Positions 15,648 to 24,839 of a DNA stretch of 64,000 nt are shown here, piece after piece. The stretch spans positions 372,001 to 436,000 of the forward strand of contig NZ_KI519455.1 of NCBI RefSeq assembly GCF_000482545.1, in the 5' to 3' direction. The notes under the pieces were generated by a model. The model ran no database searches and was not told the origin of the DNA. It saw nothing but the letters and a program-made list of their open reading frames with translations. A program made the position numbers and the translations under genes. The stretch is from Arthrobacter sp. 35W. GTDB taxonomy: Bacteria > Actinomycetota > Actinomycetes > Actinomycetales > Micrococcaceae. How positions within the stretch are numbered: the first letter of the stretch is position 1; the number at the start of each line of letters is the position of its first letter.

Positions 15648-17084
15648 ATGAACCGCTCAGTTTTCTTCCAACCCGCAGACAGCTGGGTTGGAGACCTCAT
15701 CCCCTTCGAGAAGGACGGTGAGTTCTGGCTTTTCTACCTCCACGAGGTCCGCAGCGACCCCAAGCCGGGCACCTCATGGAATCTCGTCACAACAAAGGAC
15801 CTTGTCAGGTTTGAGGACCAGGGTGTTGCCCTGCACCATGGCTCCGAGAGTGATGCCGATTTCAACGCGTACACGGGCAGCATCGTGTGCGACCAGGACG
15901 GCATCCACCGCCTGTTCTACACGGGACAGAACCCGCAGCACCTCGGCTCCGACGGGGCGCCGCTGCAGCTAGTCATGCAGGCCACCAGCACCGACGGAAT
16001 GCAGACCTGGGTCAAGCACCCGGAACTGACCTTCGGTGCGCCGGCAGGCTACGAGTCCGGCGACTGGCGGGACCCCTTCGTCTTCCGCGATGAGGAGGCC
16101 GGACTGTGGCGGATGCTGCTGGCCGCACGGCACGCAGCGGGCCCAGACCGCCGCCGCGGCGTCATTGCCCAGTGCGTTTCCACCGACCTGGAGACCTGGG
16201 TGCACACCGAACCATTCTGGGATCCGCGGCGGTACATCACCCACGAATGCCCGGACGTGTTCGCCTGGGGCGACTGGTGGTACCTCGTCTACTCGGAGTT
16301 CTCGGAATCCTTCACCACCCGCTACCGAATGGCCAAAAGCCCCACCGGACCGTGGACGGTGCCCGAACGTGACAGCGTCGATGGGCGCGCCTTCTACGCC
16401 TCAAAGACGGCCGAACGGGATGGCCGCCGGTTCTTCTTTGGCTGGATCGCCAGCAAAGAGGAAAACCAGGACGACGGCGCCTGGCAATGGGCCGGAACGA
16501 TGTCCGTTCTGGAAGCACGCCAGAATCCCGACGGAACACTGGCCTTCGCCTTGGCGGAGGAACTGGTTGAGAGCTTCTGGGAGGAAATCCCTGCAACGTT
16601 TGGCCGCAGCCTCCCGGCAACGATGGATGTTCCGGACGGGTACTCGTCCCTTGTCTCCGAGGAGGTCCTGCCCTCGCAGTTCTACGCCAAGACGGTTCTG
16701 CAGATCGGCGCTGGCACCACGGAATGCGGCCTGCTGCTGCGCTCCAGCGCCGACGGAGACGAGTCCTACGTCATCCGTCTGGAACCCAAGCGCGGCCGCA
16801 TGGTTTTCGACAGGTGGCCTCGGAAAGCCACCGGCGACGCGCAGTGGAACGTCTCCGGCGACGTACCGTTTGAGATCGAACTCGAGCGCCCATGCGACCT
16901 CGGCCCCGGCGAACACACCCTCGAAGTCGTCGTCGACGGCGATCTCTGTGTCGCCGTCGTGGACCGCCAGGTGGCACTGAGCACCCGCATCTACGACCGG
17001 CCTCAGGGCCGGATCGGAGTCTTCGTCGGGGAAGGCTCAGCCACCATCACAGACCTTGAAATACGCAAGCGCACCGACAACTAA
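15648..17084 (+). CDS. Cytosolic GH32 family glycosidase, candidate difructose-anhydride or fructo-oligosaccharide hydrolase
   Basis: The 478-residue protein has no signal peptide. Its N-terminal part is a GH32 five-bladed domain: nucleophile Asp16 in WVGDLIPF (in place of WMNDPNG), RDP at 141-143, acid/base Glu200 in HECPD. A C-terminal beta-sandwich starts near 340. The family cleaves beta-fructosides with retention; it resembles the FosGH2/Aec43-type branch found in fructo-oligosaccharide loci, though I cannot confirm the subfamily. It is the first gene of an operon with a sugar ABC importer and LacI regulator and is co-regulated with lftA. I infer that it opens imported difructose anhydride IV or levan oligomers. 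The divergent nucleophile loop suggests an unusual substrate. Confidence 0.85.
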   Translation: MNRSVFFQPADSWVGDLIPFEKDGEFWLFYLHEVRSDPKPGTSWNLVTTKDLVRFEDQGVALHHGSESDADFNAYTGSIVCDQDGIHRLFYTGQNPQHLGSDGAPLQLVMQATSTDGMQTWVKHPELTFGAPAGYESGDWRDPFVFRDEEAGLWRMLLAARHAAGPDRRRGVIAQCVSTDLETWVHTEPFWDPRRYITHECPDVFAWGDWWYLVYSEFSESFTTRYRMAKSPTGPWTVPERDSVDGRAFYASKTAERDGRRFFFGWIASKEENQDDGAWQWAGTMSVLEARQNPDGTLAFALAEELVESFWEEIPATFGRSLPATMDVPDGYSSLVSEEVLPSQFYAKTVLQIGAGTTECGLLLRSSADGDESYVIRLEPKRGRMVFDRWPRKATGDAQWNVSGDVPFEIELERPCDLGPGEHTLEVVVDGDLCVAVVDRQVALSTRIYDRPQGRIGVFVGEGSATITDLEIRKRTDN

Positions 17085-17128
17085 ACACCTGCACCCATAT
17101 TCCGTTCCAATCGAAGGAGATTGACCCC

Positions 17129-18463
17129 ATGATGAAAATGATCCGAACGGCCGCTGTGGCAGCGGCCACGGTCCTCGCCCTGGCCGCCTGTGGCGGCGGC
17201 GGGTCCGCCAGCTCGTCCAATGTGAACCCCACCGGCGAAATCAAGCCGCGCGAGATTTCATGGCTGCTGTCCCGCCCCGCTGACGGCGCGGTGATCAACA
17301 TCATGAAGCAGATCGCTGCTGACTACGCCAAGGACCACCCCGGCTTCGAACTGAATCTGATCACCACCCCGGACCGGCCCTCCTACATCCAAAAGCTGGA
17401 GACGTTGGCCGCGGCGAACAAGCTCCCTGAACTCTTTGATACGGATGCGACGCCGTACGCCCAGCAGCTGGCAAAGCAGGGCAAGATGGTGGACGCCGAG
17501 AAGCTCCTGAAGGACCTTGGCGTCTACGACAACTACCGGTCCAACGCGCTGGACTACCAGCGCTTTGATGACGGGTCCCTGTACATGATCCCGTTCCAGT
17601 TTGAGCTGGAGTTCGTCTGGTACAACAAGAAGCTGTTGCAGCAGGCCGGCGTCGCCGCTCCGACGTCGCTGGATGACATCCCGGCGATGTGCACGTCCCT
17701 GCGCAATGCCGGCATCACGCCGATCGCCCTCAATGGGCAGGACCAGTGGCCCCTGGAGCGGTACATGGCCTACCAGCCGTTCCGAGCTGCCGGACCGGAC
17801 TTCATCCAGAAGCTGAAGAGGGGCGAGGCAAAGTTCTCCGACCCGGCGGGCCAGAAGGCTGTGGAGTGGATGGCCGCGCTGGGCAAGGCCAAGTGCTTCC
17901 AGGATGGATTCTCCTCCCAGGGCTACTCAGATGCCCAGAACCTGTTCACGTCCGGCAAGGCGGCCATGTACAACATCGGCACCTGGGAGCTCCCCAGCCT
18001 GGCGACCGACAAGCTCAACCCGACGGTCCGCGATGATGTCGACTTCTTCACCCTCCCCACCACCCAGGGCTCCGTCACCGCCGCCAACGAGTACGTCTCC
18101 CCCTCCGGCATCGGCATGGCGGTGAATGCCAAGACGTACGACCCCCTCGTCAGCGATTTCCTGAAGTTCGCCCTGAAGAAGTACCCCGCGGCCTATGCAG
18201 CCACCGGCGCTCTCTCGCCGACGGTCGATGCACAGACCGAGATCCCGGCGAATGCCTCCCCCCTGTTCACGAAGGCCCTCGACCAGGCCAAGGATCTGGG
18301 CGGCCAGCAAGCCATGCCATGGGACACCCAGCTCGACCCGACGACCAACGGCCGGCTGCAGCAGGAGCTCGTGCTCCTTGTCCAGGGCGACATCACACCC
18401 GAGGAGTTCACCACCACGATGGACAAGACCATCGCGCAGAACGCCCCGAAGTTCTTCAAATAG
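17129..18463 (+). CDS. Sugar ABC transporter substrate-binding lipoprotein
   Basis: The 444-residue protein has a lipoprotein signal with lipobox LAAC (Cys21) followed by a Gly/Ser linker. The rest fits family 1 solute-binding proteins (PTGEIKPREISWLLSRPADG, TDATPYAQQLAKQGKMVDAE, SGKAAMYNIGTWELP). It is anchored outside the membrane and delivers a sugar to the two downstream permeases. The ATG at 17129 follows AAGGAG; a second in-frame ATG is next to it. The gap to the GH32 gene is 44 bp. No ATPase gene is present in the operon, so it probably uses a shared MsiK-type ATPase, as is common in actinobacteria. The ligand is probably difructose anhydride IV or a levan oligosaccharide. Confidence 0.92.
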   Translation: MMKMIRTAAVAAATVLALAACGGGGSASSSNVNPTGEIKPREISWLLSRPADGAVINIMKQIAADYAKDHPGFELNLITTPDRPSYIQKLETLAAANKLPELFDTDATPYAQQLAKQGKMVDAEKLLKDLGVYDNYRSNALDYQRFDDGSLYMIPFQFELEFVWYNKKLLQQAGVAAPTSLDDIPAMCTSLRNAGITPIALNGQDQWPLERYMAYQPFRAAGPDFIQKLKRGEAKFSDPAGQKAVEWMAALGKAKCFQDGFSSQGYSDAQNLFTSGKAAMYNIGTWELPSLATDKLNPTVRDDVDFFTLPTTQGSVTAANEYVSPSGIGMAVNAKTYDPLVSDFLKFALKKYPAAYAATGALSPTVDAQTEIPANASPLFTKALDQAKDLGGQQAMPWDTQLDPTTNGRLQQELVLLVQGDITPEEFTTTMDKTIAQNAPKFFK

Positions 18464-18509
18464 CCACAATGGTGGGGGCTCCGGCCCCCACCACCGGAAA
18501 GGCCCTCCC

Positions 18510-19391
18510 ATGCTTCCCAACAGGTCACGACTATCTGTTCTGATCTTCCTGCTTCCACCGCTGCTGCTCTACGGCGCAGCCGTGCTGTTCCCCATCCTCC
18601 AGTCCCTGTTCCTCAGCTTCTTTTCCTGGAACGGCATCAGCGACATGGAATTCGTTGGCCTCGCCAACTACGCCCGGATGCTCTTCGGCGACGACGTCTT
18701 CTGGCGTTCCTTCTTCAACGCGCTCGGCTATCTGGCCATCTGCCTGGTGCTGCAGCTGGGCGGTGCCCTGCTCGTCGCCAGCCTCCTCGCCTCGCTGCGC
18801 CGCGGCCGCGAAGTCGTCAAAACCCTCTACCTGCTGCCGGCCGTGATCTCCACTGTGGCCATCGCGTTCCTGTTCGTGCGCATCTACTCCATTGACCCTG
18901 TGGGGCTGCTCAACCAGCTCCTGGACTGGATCGGCCTGGGTGGGTTGGAACGGGCCTGGCTGTCCGACGTCAACACGGTCCTGGCTGCGGTGTCGATCCC
19001 GGAAGGCTGGCGGTTCACCGGCCTGTACATGCTCATCATCTACGCGGCCCTGCTCTCCGTCCCCCAGGAACTGGAGGAGGCAGCCCGCCTCGACGGGGCC
19101 TCGCGGTGGCAGGTCTTCACCAAGATCCGCTTCCCCCACATCATGCCTGTCTGGATCACCACCACCATCATGGCCACCACCTACGGTCTGCGCGGATTCG
19201 ACATTCCCTACCTCATGACCAATGGCGGGCCCGGACAATCCTCGGAGCTGTTGACCACTTACATGTACAAGACGGCCTTCACCAGCACCGACTTTGGCTA
19301 CGCCAGCACCATCTCGGTCTTCATCGTCGTCGAGTGCCTCGTCGCCGTCGGACTCATCCTCTTCATGCTCAAACGAAAGGCGGACGCATGA
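18510..19391 (+). CDS. Sugar ABC transporter permease, MalF-like
   Basis: The 293-residue protein has six predicted TM segments. The cytoplasmic EAA loop, which docks the ATPase, reads EEAARLDGASRWQVFTKIRFPHIMP near 190. The frame is open far upstream, but the ATG at 18510 (MLPNRSRLSVLIFLLPP) fits the family start and follows GGAAAGG. It comes 46 bp after the binding-protein gene and overlaps the next permease by 4 bp (ATGA), indicating translational coupling. It forms the channel with the second permease. Confidence 0.93.
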   Translation: MLPNRSRLSVLIFLLPPLLLYGAAVLFPILQSLFLSFFSWNGISDMEFVGLANYARMLFGDDVFWRSFFNALGYLAICLVLQLGGALLVASLLASLRRGREVVKTLYLLPAVISTVAIAFLFVRIYSIDPVGLLNQLLDWIGLGGLERAWLSDVNTVLAAVSIPEGWRFTGLYMLIIYAALLSVPQELEEAARLDGASRWQVFTKIRFPHIMPVWITTTIMATTYGLRGFDIPYLMTNGGPGQSSELLTTYMYKTAFTSTDFGYASTISVFIVVECLVAVGLILFMLKRKADA

Positions 19392-20290
19392 CCGCGCAAG
19401 CAGCCCCGACCACCCGGCGCGCCACCACCCCGACGGAGAGCGGCCCGCCCTTGCGCCGGCGCCGCAAGGCGACGTTCTCCGCCACCCTGACACGGGTCTT
19501 GATAGCCCTCATTGTCATCGTCCAGGTCTACCCGCTCGCCTGGCTTTTCATCACCAGCCTGCGCACCGAACACGATTTCGCCACCGGGGATCCGTTCGCC
19601 CTGCCCAAGGCAATCACGCTCGACAACTACGTACGTGCCTTCGAGACTGGCAATCTGGGGCAGAACATCCTCAACAGCTTCATCGTGACCATGGGCGCGA
19701 ACCTGCTCATCGTGCTCCTGGGCATGATGGCCGCCTACGCACTCCAAGTCCTCGGGTTCCGATTCAGCAAGTTTGTCCGCGGACTGTTCCTCATTGGCAT
19801 CATCGTTCCGGTGCAGATCGCCCTCGTCCCGCTGTTCATCGACTACTCGGCAGTGAACATGCTCGACACCTACCAATCGATGATCATCCCGTTGGCCGGA
19901 TTCGCTCTGCCGATGTCGATCTACCTCTTCTCCTCATTCTTCGAGTACATTCCGCGTGAAACGTATGAGGCTGCCTCCTTGGACGGTGCCGGCCCGTACC
20001 GGATCTTCGGCCTGGTGACGCTGCCGCTGTCCATCAACACGATCGTCACCGTCGTCCTGGTCAACAGCATCTTCATCTGGAACGACTTCATCTTCGCCAA
20101 CACCTTTGTCCTTTCGGAGGATCTCAAGACGATTCCGCTGGGGCTGCAGAACTACATCGGTGCCATGGGCAAGACGGACTGGACGGCCACGTTTGCCGCC
20201 GTCTGCGTCACGATCACCCCGCTGCTGCTGGTTTTCCTTGTGCTGAACAAGGCGATGATCCAGGGTCTGGAGAGCGGGGCAAACAAGTAA
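19388..20290 (+). CDS. Sugar ABC transporter permease, MalG-like
   Basis: The 300-residue protein has a basic N-terminal tail, then about six TM segments from residue 30. The EAA loop reads YEAASLDGAGPYRIFGLVTLPL near 200. The ATG at 19388 overlaps the previous stop (ATGA). The C-terminus (NKAMIQGLESGANK) is typical of MalG-like permeases, where the last residues contact the ATPase. With the preceding permease it makes the importer channel of the levan locus. Its stop overlaps by one base an ATG of the following LacI frame. Confidence 0.93.
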   Translation: MTAQAAPTTRRATTPTESGPPLRRRRKATFSATLTRVLIALIVIVQVYPLAWLFITSLRTEHDFATGDPFALPKAITLDNYVRAFETGNLGQNILNSFIVTMGANLLIVLLGMMAAYALQVLGFRFSKFVRGLFLIGIIVPVQIALVPLFIDYSAVNMLDTYQSMIIPLAGFALPMSIYLFSSFFEYIPRETYEAASLDGAGPYRIFGLVTLPLSINTIVTVVLVNSIFIWNDFIFANTFVLSEDLKTIPLGLQNYIGAMGKTDWTATFAAVCVTITPLLLVFLVLNKAMIQGLESGANK

Positions 20291-20331
20291 TGGCCTCGAT
20301 AACAGACGGATATACTCCTGAGGGAGGGAAG

Positions 20332-21393
20332 ATGAATTCGATGGAGAATGATCCGGGCACGCCTATGGCTGCGGCCGCATCCACAGTGCAGCCCGCGCGC
20401 GCCCATCCCGTCACCCTGCGGCAGGTCGCGGAAGCCGCCGGCGTCTCCACGGCCACCGTCTCCCTCATTGTCAACAAGAAAAAGGGCGCCCGAATCGCCG
20501 CTGACACCCGCAACCGGGTGCGGGACGCCATCCGGGACCTGGGCTACCGGCCCAATGCCATGGCCCAGACCCTTGTCAGCGGCAGCTCCAGGTTCATCGG
20601 GTTGGTTGCCGATGCCATCGCCACCACCCCCTTCGCCGGCCAGATCATCCATGGCGCCCAGGATGAGGCGTGGAAACACGGATACGCCCTCCTGATCGCC
20701 AACACCGAGGGCAATGGCGAGTTGGAAACGGACGCCATCGCCATGATGCTCGAATACAAGGTGCGCGGCATCCTCTACTCAACCTGGTTCCACCGTGCCA
20801 CAGCTGTCCCCGCCTCTTTGCGCGAGTCGGACTTCGTCTTGGTGAACTGCTTCTCAACGGAGCCCGATGCACGTGCCGTGATCCCGGATGAAGTCCAGGG
20901 CGGCCGGTCAGCCACGGACATCCTGCTCCGCAACGGCCACCGCCGGATCGCCTTCATCAATGCCACGACGCCGGCGCCCGCCAAGGACGGACGCCTGCAG
21001 GGATACAGGGAGGCTTTGGAAGCGGAGGGAATTCCGTTTGACGAGTCCCTGGTGCTCGAGGCCTACCCCGACCAGGAAGGCGGATACGGGGCAACCGAAG
21101 AGCTTCTGAAGCGCGGCGTCACCGCTGTGTACTGCTACAACGACCGAATGGCGATGGGCCTCTACGATGGCCTGCGTGAGAACGGCCTGTCCATCCCGGG
21201 CGACATGGCCGTGGTGGGCTTTGACAACCAGGAAGTCATTGCCGCGCACCTGCGCCCCCCACTGTCGACGGTCTCGCTGCCCCACTACGAACTGGGCGCC
21301 GCGGGCGTGAGGATGCTGCTGGGTCTGGACGAATCCCCGGCCGACACCGCAGTGAAGGTGCACTGCCCCCCTGTGGAGCGCAGCTCCGTATAG
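20332..21393 (+). CDS. LacI family repressor of the levan locus
   Basis: The 353-residue protein has an N-terminal extension of about 25 residues. The LacI HTH follows (TLRQVAEAAGVSTATVSLIVN) with its hinge helix, then the periplasmic-binding-protein-like effector domain (FIGLVADAIATTPFAGQIIHG to the C-terminus). The ATG at 20332 follows GAGGGAGGG closely. An ATG at 20290 overlapping the permease stop would add 14 residues and is the alternative. It is the last gene of the operon, so it probably represses its own operon through O2/O3 and lftA through O1. The effector is probably difructose anhydride IV or a fructose derivative, which is inference from context. Confidence 0.9.
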   Translation: MNSMENDPGTPMAAAASTVQPARAHPVTLRQVAEAAGVSTATVSLIVNKKKGARIAADTRNRVRDAIRDLGYRPNAMAQTLVSGSSRFIGLVADAIATTPFAGQIIHGAQDEAWKHGYALLIANTEGNGELETDAIAMMLEYKVRGILYSTWFHRATAVPASLRESDFVLVNCFSTEPDARAVIPDEVQGGRSATDILLRNGHRRIAFINATTPAPAKDGRLQGYREALEAEGIPFDESLVLEAYPDQEGGYGATEELLKRGVTAVYCYNDRMAMGLYDGLRENGLSIPGDMAVVGFDNQEVIAAHLRPPLSTVSLPHYELGAAGVRMLLGLDESPADTAVKVHCPPVERSSV

Positions 21394-21414
21394 GGCATGC
21401 ACGCCGCCCCTTAA

Positions 21415-21481
21415 CCCAAGTAGGTGACAGCTATCGCACACTCCGAGGCTCGGAACGTGCGATAACTGTCACCCAGTTGGG
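21415..21481. repeat. 67-bp palindromic intergenic repeat, copy 2
   Basis: Arms 21415-21439 and 21457-21481 match at 22 of 25 paired positions around a 17-nt centre that is itself nearly palindromic (TCCGAGGCTCGGA). It separates the convergent LacI and APC permease genes. The 19 bp ending at 21417 (GCACGCCGCCCCTTAACCC) are identical to the 3' end and flank of the DUF2461 gene at 13609-13627. Confidence 0.9.
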
Positions 21482-21489
21482 CCGGAAGG

Positions 21490-23034
21490 CTAGACGGCGT
21501 CGAACTCCGGGACCTGCTGCTCCGAGGCTGTCGCGGCTGAATCGGCGGCGCCAGCCTTCTCTGCTGCCTCTTCCTTGCGCAGGCGGGAGTTCCGGTAGCC
21601 GTAGGCGAAGTAGAACGCCAGGCCGACGGCCAGCCAGATGGCGAAGAACAGCCAGGTCAGCGTGGCCAGGTTGAACATCAGGTACAGGCACAGCGCGGCG
21701 GACAGCACGGGGATCACCGGGCCGAAGGGCACCTTGAAGGCGGGCTTGAGGTCCGGGCGCTTGCGGCGCAGCACCAGGATGCCCACGCTGACCATCACGA
21801 ATGCGGAGAGCGTGCCGATGTTGATCATCTCGCCCAGCAGCTCCACCGGGGTGAAGCCGGCCACCACGGCCACCACCACGCCGCAGATGATCTGCAGGCG
21901 GGCCGGGGTGCTGCGCTTGTCGCTGGTCTTGCTCAGGGAGCGGGGCAGCAGCCCGTCGCGGCTCATCGCCATCGTCACGCGGGCCAGGCCCATCAGGAGC
22001 ACCATGATCACAGTGGTCAGGCCGATCAGCGAGCCCAGGGAGATCACGACGACGGCCCAGTCGGCACCGACGAGGTGGAAGGCCGTCGCCAGCGACGGAT
22101 CCTTCTGCTGCGCGAGCTCCGTGTAGGGCACCATGCCGGTGACGGCCAGCGTCACCAGGATGTACAGGACGGTGACGACGGCGAGGCCGGCGAAGATGCC
22201 GCGGGGCAGCGTCTTCTTGGGGTTCTTGACCTCTTCGGCGCTGGTGGCCACGACGTCGAACCCGATGAAGGCGAAGAACACCAGCGCGGCACCGGAGATC
22301 AGCCCGCTGAAGCCGTAGACGGACGGGTTGGCGCCACTGAGGAAGGACAGGAACGGCTGCACCGTCCAGCTGACGCCTGTGTCATCGGCCGGCTGGGAGG
22401 CCGGGATGAACGGCACGTAGTTCTGCGCCTTGACGAAGAAGAAGCCGGCCACGATCACGAAGAGCACGATGGCGATCTTGATGATGGTGAAGACGTTGTT
22501 GATGCGGGCCGACAGCTTGGTGCCCAGCACCAGCACGGTGGTGAAGACGGCGACGACGATCAGCGGACCCCAGTACATGGTGACGGGCCCCAGGGCGATT
22601 TCGGCCGGGATGTTGACGTTCACCGCCTGCAGGAAGTCGCTGAGGTAGACGCCCCAGTACTTGGCGATCACGGCGGCGGCCATCAGCAGTTCCAGGACCA
22701 GGTTCCAGCCAATGATCCACGCCAGCAGCTCGCCCATGGTGGCGTAGGTGAAGACGTAGGCGCTGCCGGCAACGGGGATTGCCGTGGCGAATTCCGCGTA
22801 GCACATGATGGCCAGCGCGCAGGTGACCGCGGCCAGCACAAAGGAGATGGTGACGGCCGGGCCGGCGTTGAAGGCCGCGGCCTTCGCGCCGACGGAGAAG
22901 ATCCCCGCTCCGACGGCCACGGCAATGCCCATGATCATCAGATCCCAGGTGCTCAGCGTCCGCTTGAGGGTGCGTCCGGGCTCGTCCGCATCAGCGATGG
23001 AACGTTCAATGGATTTGGTGCGCAACAGGTTCAT
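21490..23034 (-). CDS. APC family amino acid permease, cationic amino acid transporter-like
   Basis: The 514-residue protein has 12 or more TM segments. The conserved N-terminal KRTLSTWDLMIMGIAVAVGAGIF is the APC substrate-site start, and FFAFIGFDVVATSAEEVKNPKKTLPRGI is the TM6-loop signature of the YfnA/CAT group. The C-terminus has an added TM pair and a charged cytoplasmic tail. The family imports amino acids by proton symport. The ATG at 23034 (MNLLRTKSIERSI) fits homologues; the open frame to 23133 is unlikely. It is monocistronic, convergent with the levan-locus repressor. The exact amino acid cannot be inferred. Confidence 0.9.
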   Translation of the reverse strand: MNLLRTKSIERSIADADEPGRTLKRTLSTWDLMIMGIAVAVGAGIFSVGAKAAAFNAGPAVTISFVLAAVTCALAIMCYAEFATAIPVAGSAYVFTYATMGELLAWIIGWNLVLELLMAAAVIAKYWGVYLSDFLQAVNVNIPAEIALGPVTMYWGPLIVVAVFTTVLVLGTKLSARINNVFTIIKIAIVLFVIVAGFFFVKAQNYVPFIPASQPADDTGVSWTVQPFLSFLSGANPSVYGFSGLISGAALVFFAFIGFDVVATSAEEVKNPKKTLPRGIFAGLAVVTVLYILVTLAVTGMVPYTELAQQKDPSLATAFHLVGADWAVVVISLGSLIGLTTVIMVLLMGLARVTMAMSRDGLLPRSLSKTSDKRSTPARLQIICGVVVAVVAGFTPVELLGEMINIGTLSAFVMVSVGILVLRRKRPDLKPAFKVPFGPVIPVLSAALCLYLMFNLATLTWLFFAIWLAVGLAFYFAYGYRNSRLRKEEAAEKAGAADSAATASEQQVPEFDAV

Positions 23035-23200
23035 GTAATCCGCTCGGCAGTCTAAAAGTAACCAATAGACCGTAGCGGGAGGGCCAAGGAGCCTGCTGCC
23101 CAAAAGGCTGGTTTGTCTTACATGGTGAGACAATCAGCGCTTAATTTGGATGGATCAGGCTTCCGCACCCGTTAATTCGCGTCCGCCCGTGCGGCGGGAC

Positions 23201-23239
23201 CGGCCGGTTCCCGGATGCAGAGCGTCCGGGAACCGGCCG
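23201..23239 (-). terminator. Terminator-like hairpin downstream of fprA-like gene
   Basis: A perfect 14-bp stem (CGGCCGGTTCCCGG against CCGGGAACCGGCCG, 11-nt loop) lies 12 nt beyond the stop of the minus-strand reductase gene at 23251. Confidence 0.75.
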
Positions 23240-23250
23240 TCTAGCTCCGA

Positions 23251-24678
23251 TTAGCCTCGGGATGCCTCAATCATGCCCTCGCGGGGCACCACCTTCACGC
23301 GCTCGCGCGCCGGCCCGCCGTCGTTCTCTGCGGTCCAGGCCTCGCCCAGCGCCTTCTCGTGCGCATCCAGCTTCAGCCAGCCCTCCCAGGTGGTGTAGTC
23401 GACGCCGCGGGATTCCAGCAGCTTGACCACCTCGTCCTCGCCCGGGCGCTCGGCGGCGGGCAGGCTGAGCCGGTCCTCCAGCAGGCAGCCGATGGTCTCC
23501 AGGGCGTCGCCCTTGGTGTGGCCGATCAGGCCCACCGGACCGCGCTTGATCCAGCCCGTGGCGTAGATGCCCTGGATGGGGTTGCCATCGGTGTCCAGCA
23601 CGCGGCCTGCGACGTTGGGCAGCACGCCGCGGCGGGCGTCGAATTCCAGCTCGGGCAGCTCGGAACCGAAGTAGCCAATGGCGCGGTAGACGGCCTGGAC
23701 CGGGTAGTCGATGAACTCGCCGGTGCCGCGGGCGTTGCCCGTGCCGTCGAGCTCATTGCGCTCGAACTTGATGCCGGCAACCTTGCCGTCTTCACCGATG
23801 ATCTCCACCGGGGTGTGCAGGAAGTGCAGGTGCAGGCGGCGCGAGGCGGAGCCCTCGCCGGGGGTGCCGTGGTGGTCGGGCTGCTCCACGAGCCAGTTGG
23901 TCAGCGTGTTCACCATCGTCTTGACCTGGTTGTTGGTCCGGATCGCCTCATCCGAGGCCTCATCGAACTCAAAGTCCTCCGGGTACAGCACGATGTCCAC
24001 ATCCTTGGAATGCGACAGCTCGCGCAGCTCCAGCGGGGTGAACTTCACCTGGGCCGGGCCACGGCGGCCAAAGACATGCACATCCGTCACCGGGGACTTC
24101 TTCAGACCCGCGTAGACGTTCTCCGGGATCTCGGTGACGAGCAGGTCGTCCGCGTGCTTGGACAACACCCGGGCCACATCCAGCGCCACGTTGCCATTGC
24201 CCAGCACCGCAATCTCCTTCGCCTCCAGCGGCCACTCGCGCGGCACATCCGGGTGCCCGTCGTACCAGGAGACGAAATCGGCTCCACCGTAGGAGCCCTC
24301 CAGCTCAATGCCGGGAATGTTCAGATCCGCATCCTTGATCGCACCGGTGGCGAAGATGACGGCGTCGTAGCAGGCCCGGACATCGCTGAGCGTGAGGTCG
24401 CGGCCGTAGGTGACATTGCCGAAGAAGCGGATGTCGCCGCGGTCCAGCACCTTGTGCAGGGCGTTCACGATGCCCTTGATGCGCGGGTGGTCCGGAGCCA
24501 CGCCATAGCGGATCAGGCCGTACGGGGCCGGGTAGGACTCAAACAGGTCGATGCTGACCTCCACGTCACCGCCGGCGACCTCCTGCGATTTGGTCAGGAT
24601 GTCGGCGGCATAGACGCCGGCAGGACCAGAGCCAATGATGGCAACGCGGAACGGGCGGGCGGATGTCGAGCTAGACAA
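23251..24678 (-). CDS. fprA: Ferredoxin/adrenodoxin-type NADP reductase, FprA-like, paralog 1
   Basis: The 475-residue flavoprotein has the FAD-binding GSGPAGVYAAD near the N-terminus, APYGLIRYGVAPDHP typical of the adrenodoxin-reductase/FprA group, and the NADP-binding AVLGNGNVALDVARVL. The C-terminal TGWIKRGPVGLIGHTKGDA completes the FAD site. It moves electrons between NADPH and ferredoxin. I chose the TTG at 24678, with GGAAGGA 7-8 nt upstream; the frame is open to 24762. A paralog at 51549-53006 shares most of the protein and a 119-nt stretch identical in DNA. Ferredoxin genes are not adjacent, and no clear operon partner is seen. Confidence 0.9.
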   Translation of the reverse strand: MSSSTSARPFRVAIIGSGPAGVYAADILTKSQEVAGGDVEVSIDLFESYPAPYGLIRYGVAPDHPRIKGIVNALHKVLDRGDIRFFGNVTYGRDLTLSDVRACYDAVIFATGAIKDADLNIPGIELEGSYGGADFVSWYDGHPDVPREWPLEAKEIAVLGNGNVALDVARVLSKHADDLLVTEIPENVYAGLKKSPVTDVHVFGRRGPAQVKFTPLELRELSHSKDVDIVLYPEDFEFDEASDEAIRTNNQVKTMVNTLTNWLVEQPDHHGTPGEGSASRRLHLHFLHTPVEIIGEDGKVAGIKFERNELDGTGNARGTGEFIDYPVQAVYRAIGYFGSELPELEFDARRGVLPNVAGRVLDTDGNPIQGIYATGWIKRGPVGLIGHTKGDALETIGCLLEDRLSLPAAERPGEDEVVKLLESRGVDYTTWEGWLKLDAHEKALGEAWTAENDGGPARERVKVVPREGMIEASRG

Positions 24679-24839
24679 GGGTGAGTCCTTCCGAACTGTC
24701 GGGCCCACCGCTGACGCGCGGACCAAATCAGGAGCGATGCAAGGAGTGGGCTCCGGCACCACCGCCCAGTCTAGATTGTCTGCCCGGACAGCGCTAAGCC
24801 AAGGTGAGCAAAGCCTCAGCTAAGCAGCCCCGCCTCCGC

